Shown piece after piece: positions 37,270 to 47,159 of a stretch of 64,000 nt of DNA (the stretch's first letter is position 1; every line of letters starts with the position of its first letter). The position numbers were made by a program, and so were the translations under genes. Source of the stretch: Altererythrobacter sp. KTW20L (lineage in GTDB: Bacteria; Pseudomonadota; Alphaproteobacteria; Sphingomonadales; Sphingomonadaceae); assembly GCF_023501975.1 (NCBI RefSeq), contig NZ_JAMFLH010000009.1, positions 62,001 to 126,000 of the forward strand, written 5' to 3'. The notes under the pieces were generated by a model that ran no database searches, was not told the origin of the DNA, and saw only the letters and a list, made by a program, of their open reading frames with translations.

Positions 37270-37381
37270 AGGCGCAATGAAGTAAACTCCCGGCTCCCCA
37301 TCATGGTTAACCGGGGGTTACGGCAGGCTCAGTATCCGGACCGTCCCGTTCGATCCAATCGGGACTGTCCCCTGATACCCG

Positions 37382-38737
37382 TCAGACCACACCGAAAGCC
37401 AGCATCGCGTCGGCCACCTTCTTGAACCCGGCGATATTCGCGCCCTTCACATAGTCCACATAGCCGCCTCCCTGGTCGCCATAGGTGATGCAGCGATCGT
37501 GGATGCCGTCCATGATGTCGTGCAGCATGGCCTGGAGTTCATCCTCCTTCCACGCCCGGCGTTCGGAGTTCTGGCTCATCTCCAGGCCCGACACCGCCAC
37601 GCCGCCGGCATTGGCCGCCTTGCCCGGGGCGAACATGATCTTGGCGTCCTTGAACACGTGGACCGCCTCAAGGTCGCTCGGCATGTTGGCCCCTTCGGAC
37701 ACCGCCGTGCAGCCGTTCTCGACCAGCGCCCTGGCATCGGGCCCGAGCAGTTCGTTCTGCGTGGCACAGGGCAGCGCCAAGTCGCACGGCACGTTCCACG
37801 GGGTGGCATCGGGATGGAAGGTGGCCCCGGTGAAGTGATCGGCGTATTCGCTGATCCGCCCGCGGCGGTGGGTCTTGTGGGTCTTCACCCAGTCGATCTT
37901 CTCCTGGGTCAGGCCATCGGGATCGTGGATGAAGCCCCCACTGTCCGACAGGGTCAGCACCTTGCCGCCCAGCTGGACGATCTTTTCCGCCGCGTGCGTG
38001 GCCACGTTGCCCGAGCCCGAAATCACCGCCGTCTTGCCATCGAGGCTTTCGCCCCGGTGCTTGAGCATGTTCTCGAGGAAATAGACCGCGCCATAGCCCG
38101 TCGCCTCGGTGCGGATCAGGCTGCCGCCCCATTCCAGCCCCTTGCCGGTCAGCACGCCGGTGAATTCGCCGGTGATGCGCTTGTACTGGCCGAACATGAA
38201 TCCGATCTCGCGCCCGCCCACGCCGATATCGCCGGCCGGAACGTCAACGTCCGCACCGATGTGGCGGTAGAGTTCGGTCATGAACGACTGGCAGAAGCGC
38301 ATGATCTCGCGCACGCTCTTGCCCTTGGGATTGAAATTGGACCCGCCCTTGCCGCCGCCCATCGGCAGGCCGGTCAGCGCGTTCTTGAAGGTCTGCTCGA
38401 AAGCCAGGAACTTGAGCACGCTTTCGTTGACCGAGGGGTGGAAGCGGATACCGCCCTTGTAGGGGCCGATGGCGTTGTTGTTCTGCACCCGCCAGCCACG
38501 CTGGACACGGATGTTGCCGGCATCGTCTTCCCAGCAGACGCGGAACGATACCACCCGGTCAGGTTCTGCGATGCGGCGCAGGATCTGTTCGGAGTGGTAA
38601 TCCTCCTTGTCCTCGATGAAATCGAAGATGTCCTCGGCCACTTCCTGCACCGCCTGGACGAATTCGGGCTGGTGCGGATTGCGCTTCTTGACGCCTTCCA
38701 TGAATGTCGGAAAGTCGACGTGATCGGTAACGGCCAT
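37382..38737 (-). CDS. gdhA: NADP-specific glutamate dehydrogenase
   Basis: Assimilates ammonium onto 2-oxoglutarate to make glutamate. 451 residues, the hexameric NADP type. Substrate and catalytic motifs: GGIRFHPSV, LPMGGGKGGSNF with the key lysine, and PAGDIGVGGREIGFMFG. The dinucleotide fold is VISGSGNVATHAAEK, and NAGGVAVSGLEMSQNS is conserved. Start ATG at 38737. No partner genes; downstream of it, on its strand, is the TadG-like gene after 112 bases that include a weak hairpin without a T run. Confidence 0.96.
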   Translation of the reverse strand: MAVTDHVDFPTFMEGVKKRNPHQPEFVQAVQEVAEDIFDFIEDKEDYHSEQILRRIAEPDRVVSFRVCWEDDAGNIRVQRGWRVQNNNAIGPYKGGIRFHPSVNESVLKFLAFEQTFKNALTGLPMGGGKGGSNFNPKGKSVREIMRFCQSFMTELYRHIGADVDVPAGDIGVGGREIGFMFGQYKRITGEFTGVLTGKGLEWGGSLIRTEATGYGAVYFLENMLKHRGESLDGKTAVISGSGNVATHAAEKIVQLGGKVLTLSDSGGFIHDPDGLTQEKIDWVKTHKTHRRGRISEYADHFTGATFHPDATPWNVPCDLALPCATQNELLGPDARALVENGCTAVSEGANMPSDLEAVHVFKDAKIMFAPGKAANAGGVAVSGLEMSQNSERRAWKEDELQAMLHDIMDGIHDRCITYGDQGGGYVDYVKGANIAGFKKVADAMLAFGVV

Positions 38738-38870
38738 GATATTTCCCCCAAGGCTGTGGCCGGAGGTGCAGGGCCGACCATTCCGCCCGCCGCGACTCGA
38801 CCGCTATTTGCCGCGCGCATCAGAACACTTCGCGTGGGCGAAATAAAGCGCGGCTTTGCCCTTGCCTTGA

Positions 38871-41000
38871 TTGGCCCCATGCCGCAGGCTTAAGGCCGGT
38901 CGGGGATTTGGGGGGAGACCGGACATTCCACGCAGCGCTGCACGCAGGTTCCTGTCCCTCGGCCTCACCGCCGGCTGGCGCAACGTGCGCGAGGCGGGGC
39001 CGCAGCGGCTGGCGCTGACCGGGCTGCTGCTGGTGCTGGCCCTGCTGCTGGCGCGGTTTTCGTGGGTCCTGCCGTTTACCGACAATGCCGAGCGCGCCCT
39101 GTTCGACTGGCGCAGCTACGTGCTCGCGGAACAGGTTGAGCGCGACGAGCGCATCCAGATCATCGCCTATACCGACAACACATTGATCCAGTTGCGCAAG
39201 CGTTCGCCGCTTGATCGCGGGATGCTGGCGCGGGCGCTGCGCAACATTGATGGCATGGGCGCCAGGGCGATCGGCATCGATATGCTGTTCGACCAGCCGC
39301 AGGACGAGGATGACGACCTGATCGCCACCTTGCGCAGCATGCAGACGCCGGTTTCGGTCGGCTATGCCCAGACCGATATCAACGCGCTCGATATCCAGTT
39401 CGAACAGCAGCAGTTTCTCGACAGCTTCATGGCCCGGCTGGAAGGCAGCAATGCCCGGCCTGCAAGCGTCACCTTGAGCGAACGCGGCGGCGTGACAAGA
39501 ACCTGGCCCGAACTCGTGCCGGGCGGGGTGCCGCTGCTTGGCCGGTCCATGCTGGCCAGCGCAGGGGAACCCGAAACAAGCACCTTCCCCGGCTATGAAG
39601 GCGCGATCCGCTATCGCAAGCCGGCGCTGGTCGAAGTGCCGATCTTCCCCACTTCCAGCATCGAATTTTTCGCCGACGACGAACTGATGGCGATCCCCGC
39701 AGTGCGCGCCGAAGCCGAAATCGCGATCCGCGATGCCTATGTGCTGATCGGCGGCGATATCCTCGACTATGACCGGGCGCTGACGCCGTTTTCCGGGATC
39801 GACGATGATGCCGTGGCAGGCGGCGCGCGCAATGTCCGCCCGCCGGGGATCGAGATCCACGCCCACAAGATCGCCCAGATGCTCGATGGCGCACGCCTGC
39901 CACAGGTATCGTCCGCCTACCTGTGGGCCTTTGCTTTCCTGACCGTGATCGCCGCCGCGCTGACCGGCCTGCTCGAAGCACGCAGCTGGCGGTTCGTGCC
40001 GCTGCTGGTGGTCCAGCTGGCGCTGTTCCTCGGCCTGCCATTTGTCCTCCACTGGCAGGGGATGGATACCTATGGCTTCCCCGCGATCGGCCCGGTGCTC
40101 GGCTGGGTGCTGGCCTTCGTGGCCGTCACTTCGGCAGCCCGTGCCGCTGGGGCAGTGCAGCGGCGTTTCGCGCAAGGAGCGCTGGGCAAGTACCTGCCCG
40201 CTTCCATCGCGCAGGAAATCATCGACAAGCCAGAACTGCTGCAACTGGGCGGGGCCAAGCGCGAGATCTACGTGATTTTCTCCGATCTCGAAGGCTTCAC
40301 CAAGATGAGCCATGCGATTCCGCCGGAAATGGTCGCCAAGCTGCTCAACCGCTATCTCGAAATGCTTAGCCAGGTGGTGCTCGACCATGGCGGCATCCTC
40401 GACAAGTTCGTGGGCGATGCGGTGGTGGCTTTCTGGGGCGCGCCGATCAGCCGGCCCGACGATGCCGACAATGCCGCGCGCGCAGGCTATGCCCTGTGGC
40501 AGGCGGGCGAGGCGTTCCGCGCCGAAGTGGCGGCGATGGACCCCGACCTGCCGAAGATCGGCAAGACCCGCGTGGGCATGCATTTCGGCGAGGCCGTGGT
40601 GGGCAATTTCGGCGGCGAAAACCGCATCCAGTACACGGCCCTCGGCGATTCCATGAATACCGCCGCCCGGCTGGAAGCCGCCAACAAGGCGCTCGACAGT
40701 TCGGTGATGGCAAGCGCGGAATTCGCCAGCCGCACAACGCTGGACTGGTGGCGGCCGATGGGCCGCGTCAGCCTGCGCGGCAGGGCAAAGCCGGTGGACC
40801 TGTTCGAACCCGCGCCCGATTTTCCGGCGGATGAGCGCGCCCTGCTGGCGCAGGCCGTGCAACTGTCCAGTAGCGACCCGGCACAGGCCGTGGCGATCAT
40901 GGCCGGACTTGTGGAACGCAATGCGGCTGACAAGGCGCTCGAAAATCTGCTAGTGCGGATGCAAGCATTGAACGAGGAAGGGTCTTATGTCCTGGGCTAA
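38871..41000 (+). CDS. CHASE2-domain class III adenylate/guanylate cyclase
   Basis: Up to 709 residues. A membrane helix (about 47-66) is followed by an extracytoplasmic CHASE2 sensor (to about 345), three helices (about 350-425) and a class III cyclase domain. The metal aspartates are in IFSDLEGFTKMS and DKFVGDAVVAFWGAP, and the transition-state asparagine/arginine region is YTALGDSMNTAARLEAAN. Makes cAMP (or cGMP) in response to an outside cue. The start is uncertain: TTG at 38871, or GTG at 38985. Its end overlaps the next gene by 14 bases, and the multiheme genes follow on the same strand. Confidence 0.92.
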   Translation: MAPCRRLKAGRGFGGRPDIPRSAARRFLSLGLTAGWRNVREAGPQRLALTGLLLVLALLLARFSWVLPFTDNAERALFDWRSYVLAEQVERDERIQIIAYTDNTLIQLRKRSPLDRGMLARALRNIDGMGARAIGIDMLFDQPQDEDDDLIATLRSMQTPVSVGYAQTDINALDIQFEQQQFLDSFMARLEGSNARPASVTLSERGGVTRTWPELVPGGVPLLGRSMLASAGEPETSTFPGYEGAIRYRKPALVEVPIFPTSSIEFFADDELMAIPAVRAEAEIAIRDAYVLIGGDILDYDRALTPFSGIDDDAVAGGARNVRPPGIEIHAHKIAQMLDGARLPQVSSAYLWAFAFLTVIAAALTGLLEARSWRFVPLLVVQLALFLGLPFVLHWQGMDTYGFPAIGPVLGWVLAFVAVTSAARAAGAVQRRFAQGALGKYLPASIAQEIIDKPELLQLGGAKREIYVIFSDLEGFTKMSHAIPPEMVAKLLNRYLEMLSQVVLDHGGILDKFVGDAVVAFWGAPISRPDDADNAARAGYALWQAGEAFRAEVAAMDPDLPKIGKTRVGMHFGEAVVGNFGGENRIQYTALGDSMNTAARLEAANKALDSSVMASAEFASRTTLDWWRPMGRVSLRGRAKPVDLFEPAPDFPADERALLAQAVQLSSSDPAQAVAIMAGLVERNAADKALENLLVRMQALNEEGSYVLG

Positions 41001-41715
41001 GGGAATACTCGCCGGAACCGCGCTGGCCGCCTCGGCGATCATGTTCACGCCGGAACCGGCCGAAGCAGGCGTGGTTGTCTCGTCCAGCGGGCCATCGGCA
41101 GGCCAGTACCCGGTCGGTCGCCAGATCGCGTCCAGTGCCACGATCACCCTGCGCGACGGGGACACGGTGACGATCCTTGAAAACGGCGGCACCCGCGTGT
41201 TCCGCGGGGCAGGCAGCCATTCGCTGGGATCGGCCAGCGCCGCCAGCAGCAACCGCGCCTTCGCCTCGCTCACCACCCAGCGCGCCGCCGCTCGGGCCCG
41301 CACCGGGGCGGTCCGCTCCACCGGATCGACCGAGGTGAGCAATCCCAGCCTGTGGTATGTCGATGTGGCCAGGCCCGGCACCGTCTGCCTGCCAGCGGGC
41401 AGCAACGTGCGCCTGTGGCGCGCCGATACCCAGGCCGCCAGCACCTATGCCATTGCCGCCGAAGGCAGCGAGGCCGCCACCAGCGTGACATTCCCGGCGG
41501 GCGAGATGCTGGCCGGTTGGGCCGCGGGCAGCGCGCCTGCCCCCGGCACGGCCTATCGCATCGGCCACGGCATCAACACCGGCCCGGTGGAGGTGCGTTT
41601 TGTATTCCTCGACCAGGTGCCGGAAGCGCCGGAAGACCTGGCGGCAACGCTCATTTCCAACGGCTGCATGGTGCAGGTGGAACAGATGTCGGCAGCCATG
41701 ATGACGACCGAATAG
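40987..41715 (+). CDS. Secreted protein of unknown function coupled to the cyclase
   Basis: 242 residues with a signal peptide (about residues 1-27, EPAEA cleavage). The mature part begins with a beta-rich domain (PVGRQIASSATITLRDGDTV, then ILENGGTRVFRGAG), then an alanine/serine-rich linker. A second strand-rich region with two widely spaced cysteines follows (VARPGTVCLPAGSNVRLW and NGCMVQVEQ). I recognise no family. It starts inside the cyclase gene and precedes the pentaheme cytochrome by 58 bases, so it belongs to the same run. It may be the periplasmic partner of the CHASE2 domain, but that is speculation. Confidence 0.7.
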   Translation: MSWAKGILAGTALAASAIMFTPEPAEAGVVVSSSGPSAGQYPVGRQIASSATITLRDGDTVTILENGGTRVFRGAGSHSLGSASAASSNRAFASLTTQRAAARARTGAVRSTGSTEVSNPSLWYVDVARPGTVCLPAGSNVRLWRADTQAASTYAIAAEGSEAATSVTFPAGEMLAGWAAGSAPAPGTAYRIGHGINTGPVEVRFVFLDQVPEAPEDLAATLISNGCMVQVEQMSAAMMTTE

Positions 41716-41773
41716 CGTTCCGCGCAATCGGGCGCGGGGGCGCCGGCGAGTGAATTAACGTGGGGGGTTGGGC

Positions 41774-43201
41774 ATGACGAAACGCGACGCGCGCACCGGC
41801 ACGGCGGCACGCCCCGGCCTTGCGCGCCTGCTGTCGCCCCGCGCCATCCTGTCCGCGCTGTCCGGCCTCGCCCTGGTGGCAGGCGGCCTGTTCATCGGCC
41901 TGCCGCAGGATTCCAGCGCGCAAGCCCAGGGCGGCTATTCCTATACCGGCGTGGCGACTTGCGCAGGCTCCACCTGCCATGGACGCAGCGAAGGCAATGG
42001 CGCAGTTGTGCGGCAGGACGAGATCGCCACCTGGCAATCGCCCTTCGCCGTCAGCGGCGCCCACAGCCGCGCCTATGCCGTCCTAAGCGGTCGGCGCGGG
42101 CAGCAGATCGCCCAGTCGCTGGGGTGGGACGATGCCACCTCGCGCGGCGAATGCCTGGGGTGCCATGCCACCTATGTCCCCGCCAGCGATCGCGGACCGC
42201 GCTTCCAGGTGACCGATGGCGTGGGCTGCGAAAGCTGCCACGGCCCGGCGGCGGGCTGGCTGGCGAGCCATTACGAAGTCGGCGGTACCCATGCAGCCAA
42301 TATCAGCCGCGGCATGGTGGCGCTGGACCAGCCGCAGGTCCGCGCCGGCGTCTGCCTCGATTGCCATTACGGCAGCGAGAAGGAAGGCCAGTTCGTGACC
42401 CATGCGATGATGGCGGCAGGCCATCCGCGCATCTCGTTCGAGCTCGACCTGTTCTCCAGCTTCCAGCAGCACCACGATGTCGATGCCGACTACATGGCGC
42501 GCAAGGGCGTGGCCGATGGCGTGCAGCTGTGGGCCGTGGGCCAGGCCGAAGCCGTGGCCCGCGCGACCGACCTGTTCACCAACCCGCGCCTCGCCACCGA
42601 AGGGCTGTTCCCGCAACTGACCTTCTTCGATTGCCACAGCTGCCACCGCCAGATCACCGACGGGGCCGAGCGGCGGCTGACTTTCGAGGTCAATCCTGGC
42701 CGCCCGATCATCTTCGGCCAGCCGCCGTTCAATGACGAGAACGTGATCATGCTCGACGCCGTGGCGACCGCTCTGGCCCCCGCCCGCGCCGAGGGCTTCC
42801 GCAGCGCCAGCCGCGAATTCCACGCCGCGATGAACCGCGGACGCGAGCCTGCCGTGGCCGCCGCAGCCACCCTGAATGCCGAGGCGCAGCGGCTGTCCGA
42901 TGCCCTGGCGGCGCGGTCCTATGGCGGCAACGATGCCTTCGAAGTGGTGGCGATCATTGGCGGTAGGGCGACCAGCAGCCGGTTCACCGACTATGCCGGA
43001 TCGGCCCAGGCGGTGATGGCGGTCGATACCCTCCTCAATTCGCTGGTGACGCAGGGCCGCATTACCGTGGGCGCGGCGGCGAGCATCCGGGCGGATATCA
43101 ACCGCGCCTATGCCGCCGTGCGCAGTCCGGAAAGCTATAACCCCGGCGATTTCCGCGCCGCGCTGGGCCAGGCTGTCGGCGCGATCGGGCGGCTGCGCTG
43201 A
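41774..43201 (+). CDS. Pentaheme c-type cytochrome (cytochrome c554-like)
   Basis: About 475 residues, exported (hydrophobic segment about 25-45, SSAQAQ cleavage). Five haem-binding motifs: CAGSTCH (residues 63-69, an unusual C-x4-C-H), CLGCH (127), CESCH (152), CLDCH (194) and CHSCH (287). Further histidines (SHYEVGGTH, GHPRISFELD, FQQHHD) can serve as distal ligands. The N-terminal layout resembles cytochrome c554-type tetrahaem proteins. The C-terminal third is helical and haem-free. Periplasmic electron carrier by inference. ATG at 41774 (TTG 41768 possible). The stop overlaps the next ATG by one base. Confidence 0.9.
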   Translation: MTKRDARTGTAARPGLARLLSPRAILSALSGLALVAGGLFIGLPQDSSAQAQGGYSYTGVATCAGSTCHGRSEGNGAVVRQDEIATWQSPFAVSGAHSRAYAVLSGRRGQQIAQSLGWDDATSRGECLGCHATYVPASDRGPRFQVTDGVGCESCHGPAAGWLASHYEVGGTHAANISRGMVALDQPQVRAGVCLDCHYGSEKEGQFVTHAMMAAGHPRISFELDLFSSFQQHHDVDADYMARKGVADGVQLWAVGQAEAVARATDLFTNPRLATEGLFPQLTFFDCHSCHRQITDGAERRLTFEVNPGRPIIFGQPPFNDENVIMLDAVATALAPARAEGFRSASREFHAAMNRGREPAVAAAATLNAEAQRLSDALAARSYGGNDAFEVVAIIGGRATSSRFTDYAGSAQAVMAVDTLLNSLVTQGRITVGAAASIRADINRAYAAVRSPESYNPGDFRAALGQAVGAIGRLR

Positions 43202-45192
43202 TGGCATTGCGGGGGACCACTGCTCTTTTCGCCAGCGCCGCGCTGGTCCTGTCGGGCTGCGGCGGCAGCTCCACTCCGGGCGGAGGCGGAGGCGGGCCGA
43301 CCCCCACCCCCACTCCAACGCCCCCCTCGGCAGGCGGCCTTTTCACCTCGCCCGCGCTCGAATTCCTCACCACGGCCGATGTGCAGCAGGTGCTGGCCCA
43401 GGCCGTGGGCGAGGCCAACCGGCGCGGCCAGCCGAGCTGGATCGCCGTGACCGACCGGGTGGGCAACGTGCTCGCCACTTTCCGCATGACCGGCGCGCCC
43501 GATCTCACCCGCGTGTCCACCCGCACCATCGGCGGCAATGCCGCGCCGGGCAGCGAGATCGGCCTGCAGGGCGCGATGATCCCAGCCAGCGCGGCGGCCA
43601 TCGCCAAGGCGATTACCGGCGCCTACCTTTCCAGCAGCGGCAATGCCTTTTCCAGCCGCACGGCCAGCATGATCGTGCAGGAGCATTTCCCGCCTGCCCC
43701 CACCACCGTGGGCCTGGAATCCGGACCGCTGTTCGGCGTGCAGTTCAGCCAGCTTCCGTGTTCGGACCTCAATGCCCGGTTCCTGCCCGGCGGCGGTGCG
43801 GGCGCCTTGATCGGCCCCAAGCGCAGTCCACTGGGCCTGGCGGCAGACCCCGGCGGCTTCCCGCTCTACAAGAACGGCGTGGTCGTCGGCGGTGTCGGCG
43901 TGATGGGCGATGGCGACTATGGCTTCGATGCCAATGTGCTCGACACCGACATGGACGCCGAGGAAGCCATCGCACTGGCAGGCACCATCGGCTTTACCCC
44001 ACCCGAGGACATCCGCGCCGACCGCATCTTCGTGGATGGCACGTCGCTGCGGTTCTCCGATGCCACCCCTGCCCAGCTCGGCCCGCTTGTCACCGCCTTC
44101 GCCACGGTCAGCCCCGCGCTCGGCAGCCTGCAGCCGGTGGCAGGCTACAGCGACGGCACCCTGCGCCCCGGCACGGCCTATGGCACCGAGGCTTCGGGCC
44201 TGCGCGCCGCCACTCCGGCAGAGTTCTCCAACCGCGATGCCTTTGTCCTGACCGATGGCAGCGGCAACCCGCGCTATCCGATCAGGGGCGGCACCGACGG
44301 TGCGAGCGTGGCCCAGCCGCTGACCGCCGCCGAAGTGCGCGCGGTGATGGAGGAGGCCTTCGCCGTCCTCAGCCGCGCCCGCGCGCAGATCCGCCGCCCG
44401 CTCGACAGCCGGATGCAGGCGAGCGTCAGTGTGGTCGATACCCACGGCGCAGTGCTCGGCCTCGTGCGTTCGCCCGATGGCCCGGTATTCGGGGTGGACG
44501 TGAGCCTGCAGAAGGCGCGCACGGCCACATTCTTTTCCAACCCCGCCGCCGCCGCGCAGTTGCAGGCGGCAGGCGGCGCGGTATCGCCCTATGTCCAGCG
44601 CTTGCGCACTTTCCTTGGCGATCCTGCCGCGTTGACCGGCACCGTGGCCTTTGCCGACCGGTCGGGCGGCAACCTTGCCCGCCCATATTTCCCAGATGGC
44701 GAGGTGAGCCGCCCGCCGGGACCGCTTTCGGTGCAGAACACCGCGCAGTTCAGCCCCTTTGCCGTGGGCCTGCAATCGGACCTGATCGGCGGCAACGTGG
44801 TGCAGCACGTCACCTTCATCGCCAATGGCGGCGCAGGCGCGGATACGCCGGTCGGCTGCGGCACTGTGCCCGATGTGGTTGCGGGACAGAAGCGGCTGGC
44901 CAACGGCATCCAGATATTCCCCGGTTCCGTCCCGATCTATCGCGGCGGGCAACTGGTGGGCGGCATCGGCGTATCGGGTGACGGGATCGACCAGGACGAC
45001 ATGGTGAGCTTCCTCGGCCTCCATAACGCAGGCCTGCGGGTAGGCGGCATCGGCAATGCCGCGCCTGGCATTCGGGCCGATCGCATCGTGGTGGATCTGG
45101 GAGACGGGCGCGAAGTGCGGCTGCGCTATGTCTCCTGCCCCTTCGCCCCGTTCCTCGACACGGCGGCGCAGAACGTGTGCCAGGGCCTGTGA
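43201..45192 (+). CDS. Lipoprotein with two GlcG/HbpS-type domains
   Basis: 663 residues. Lipobox LSGC (cysteine at residue 20) is followed by a glycine and PTPTPT linker. The rest reads as two copies of a GlcG/HbpS-like unit. The first has LAQAVGEANRRGQPSWIAVTD and RVGNVLATFRM, then GGFPLYKNGVVVGGVGVMGD. The second has EEAFAVLSRARAQIRRPLDS and SVVDTHGAVLGLVRS, then GSVPIYRGGQLVGGIGVSGD. HbpS-type proteins bind haem or related ligands. In this setting a haem-handling or electron-relay role at the outer membrane is plausible but unproven. Coupled by one-base and four-base overlaps to the cytochrome before and the barrel after. Confidence 0.8.
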   Translation: MALRGTTALFASAALVLSGCGGSSTPGGGGGGPTPTPTPTPPSAGGLFTSPALEFLTTADVQQVLAQAVGEANRRGQPSWIAVTDRVGNVLATFRMTGAPDLTRVSTRTIGGNAAPGSEIGLQGAMIPASAAAIAKAITGAYLSSSGNAFSSRTASMIVQEHFPPAPTTVGLESGPLFGVQFSQLPCSDLNARFLPGGGAGALIGPKRSPLGLAADPGGFPLYKNGVVVGGVGVMGDGDYGFDANVLDTDMDAEEAIALAGTIGFTPPEDIRADRIFVDGTSLRFSDATPAQLGPLVTAFATVSPALGSLQPVAGYSDGTLRPGTAYGTEASGLRAATPAEFSNRDAFVLTDGSGNPRYPIRGGTDGASVAQPLTAAEVRAVMEEAFAVLSRARAQIRRPLDSRMQASVSVVDTHGAVLGLVRSPDGPVFGVDVSLQKARTATFFSNPAAAAQLQAAGGAVSPYVQRLRTFLGDPAALTGTVAFADRSGGNLARPYFPDGEVSRPPGPLSVQNTAQFSPFAVGLQSDLIGGNVVQHVTFIANGGAGADTPVGCGTVPDVVAGQKRLANGIQIFPGSVPIYRGGQLVGGIGVSGDGIDQDDMVSFLGLHNAGLRVGGIGNAAPGIRADRIVVDLGDGREVRLRYVSCPFAPFLDTAAQNVCQGL

Positions 45193-47159
45193 GCGCGGGA
45201 CTGGCCATATTGCCCCTGCTGGCACTCGCGGCCCAGCCGGAGGAACCGCCACCGCCGCCCGAAGTGCCTGCCGAGACTGCTCCCAGGGGCGGCCCCCAAG
45301 GCGGTTTGGGCACCATGATCGAACCGCCCGCAGGCCCGGTCGATCCCGGAGTCCTCGAAGGCCGCACCCGCCCCGGCTTCAATGCCGACCTTCCCGACCA
45401 AATGCGGCAGGACAATCCCGGCGCTGTCCGCGCGCCACCGCCATCGGCCTTCCCGACAGACCAGATTGCCATTCCCGATCGCTGGCGGCTGATCGAGAAC
45501 CTGGGGCTGGTGGTGGAAAACCCGCTCGATCCCTACAACCAGAACACCTACAAGGGCGATCGCCCGATCTGCCCCAACAATGCAGAGGACAACGAACGCC
45601 GCCGCCTGCTGCGCGAAGCTGCGGCCGAGCGCGGCGAGGAGCCTCCCTATGGCAGCGCGGTATGCCGCACGCCTGCCTTCCTCGGCCTTTCCAGCGACAA
45701 ATGGTTCTTCATCGTCAATGCCATTTCGGACACGGTAATCGAACCGCGCACCTTCCCCATTCCCGTTGGCGTGCAGACCACGCAGGACCCGGACCGGCTC
45801 GACGTGTTCGGGCGCGATGTGTCCTATGTCCTGTCGCAGACCTTCATTGCCGGGTTCGCCCTGCTCAAGGGCTCCACCGCCTATGCCCCGCCGTCGGTCG
45901 AATATCGCCTGACGCTGGCCTACAACATCAACCACGTGGACGTGCCCGAACGCCGCGTGCTGTTTGTCGAACCTTCCAAACCGACCCATCGGACCGATCA
46001 TTTCCTAGGCGTGCAGGAAGCTTTCATCGACTATCACTTCAGCAAGTACGATACCGAGCGCTACGATTTCATCTCGATCCGCGCCGGCATCCAGCCGTTC
46101 CAGTCCGATTTCCGTGGTTTCCTGTTCAACGACAGCCAGCTTGGCGTGCGATTGTTCGGCAACCGCGACAACAACCGCTTCCAGTTCAACCTTGGCGCAT
46201 TCTGGCGGCTGGAGAAGGACACCAATTCCGGCCTCAATTCCGTGGTCCAGCGCCCGCGCGATGACCTGGTTTTCCTCGCCAATCTCTACCGCCAGGATTT
46301 CCTGATCCCGGCGCTGACCAGCCAGGTGACCGTGGTCTACAACCGCAACCGCGAAGGTGACAATGTGGAGGTGGACACCAACGGCTTTCCCGTCCGCCCC
46401 GGCCTGCTCGGAAGCCTGCGGGGCCGCGATTATGACGTGGTGTACCTGGGCTATAACGCCGACGGACGGATCGGCCGGATCAATGTCACCGCCAGCACCT
46501 ATGCCGCGCTGGGGGAAGATCGGAACAACTTCTTCACCGACCGCCCAGCCGATATCCGCGCCTTCTTCGCCGCGACCGAGCTCTCCTATGACCGGGACTG
46601 GATGCGTTTCCGCCTGTCCGGCGCATGGGCCAGCGGCGACGGCGATCCGTTCGACGACAAGGTAACCGGGTTCGACGCGATTTTCGAGAACCCCGTGTTT
46701 GCCGGGGCCGACACAAGCTACTGGATCCGCCAGACCATCCCCTTTGCCGGCGGCGGGCGGGCGATCAGCCTGAATGGCCGCAACGGCATCCTCAATTCGC
46801 TGCGGTCATCGAAAGAACAGGGCCAGTCCAACTTCAACAACCCGGGCCTGATGCTGGTTGGATTGGGGGCCGATTTCGACATCTCGCCCGAACTGCGGCT
46901 GTCCGCCAATGCCAACCACCTGTGGTTCGAGAATACCTCCAGCCTGCAGGCCCTGCGGGTGGAGGGATCGATCCCGCGCGACATCGGCTTCGATCTGTCC
47001 GCCGCGGCGATCTGGCGCCCTCAGGCCACGCAGAACATCGTCGCGCGCCTCAGCGCCGCCGCGCTGATCCCCGGCGCGGGCTTTCGTGACCTGTTCGACA
47101 ATTTCAATGACCACCGGGCCTATGTTTCGGTGCTCGCTAATGTGACACTGACATACTGA
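45189..47159 (+). CDS. Outer-membrane beta-barrel (porin-like) of the multiheme cluster
   Basis: About 656 residues from the GTG at 45189 (GTGA overlap with the preceding stop); GTG 45177 is an alternative. A signal peptide (AGLAILPLLALAAQ) is followed by a proline-rich linker, then from about residue 165 a long series of amphipathic strands ending VLANVTLTY, with a terminal aromatic residue as in outer-membrane barrels. Strands such as YRLTLAYNINHVDVPERRVL and FISIRAGIQPFQSDFRGFLF, and a DUF1302-like flavour, fit a large porin. Its place between an exported pentaheme and a decaheme protein suggests it is the sheath through which electrons cross the outer membrane. That role is inference. Confidence 0.8.
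   Translation: MSAGLAILPLLALAAQPEEPPPPPEVPAETAPRGGPQGGLGTMIEPPAGPVDPGVLEGRTRPGFNADLPDQMRQDNPGAVRAPPPSAFPTDQIAIPDRWRLIENLGLVVENPLDPYNQNTYKGDRPICPNNAEDNERRRLLREAAAERGEEPPYGSAVCRTPAFLGLSSDKWFFIVNAISDTVIEPRTFPIPVGVQTTQDPDRLDVFGRDVSYVLSQTFIAGFALLKGSTAYAPPSVEYRLTLAYNINHVDVPERRVLFVEPSKPTHRTDHFLGVQEAFIDYHFSKYDTERYDFISIRAGIQPFQSDFRGFLFNDSQLGVRLFGNRDNNRFQFNLGAFWRLEKDTNSGLNSVVQRPRDDLVFLANLYRQDFLIPALTSQVTVVYNRNREGDNVEVDTNGFPVRPGLLGSLRGRDYDVVYLGYNADGRIGRINVTASTYAALGEDRNNFFTDRPADIRAFFAATELSYDRDWMRFRLSGAWASGDGDPFDDKVTGFDAIFENPVFAGADTSYWIRQTIPFAGGGRAISLNGRNGILNSLRSSKEQGQSNFNNPGLMLVGLGADFDISPELRLSANANHLWFENTSSLQALRVEGSIPRDIGFDLSAAAIWRPQATQNIVARLSAAALIPGAGFRDLFDNFNDHRAYVSVLANVTLTY

Noticed and set aside
37300-37381. 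Hairpin GTCCCG/CGGGAC between the TadG-like gene and gdhA as a gdhA terminator
   Set aside because: The stem is short, the loop is long and there is no U run on the transcribed strand.
38820-40862. Open frame of 680 codons on the minus strand
   Set aside because: Antisense to the CHASE2 cyclase, which has intact catalytic motifs.
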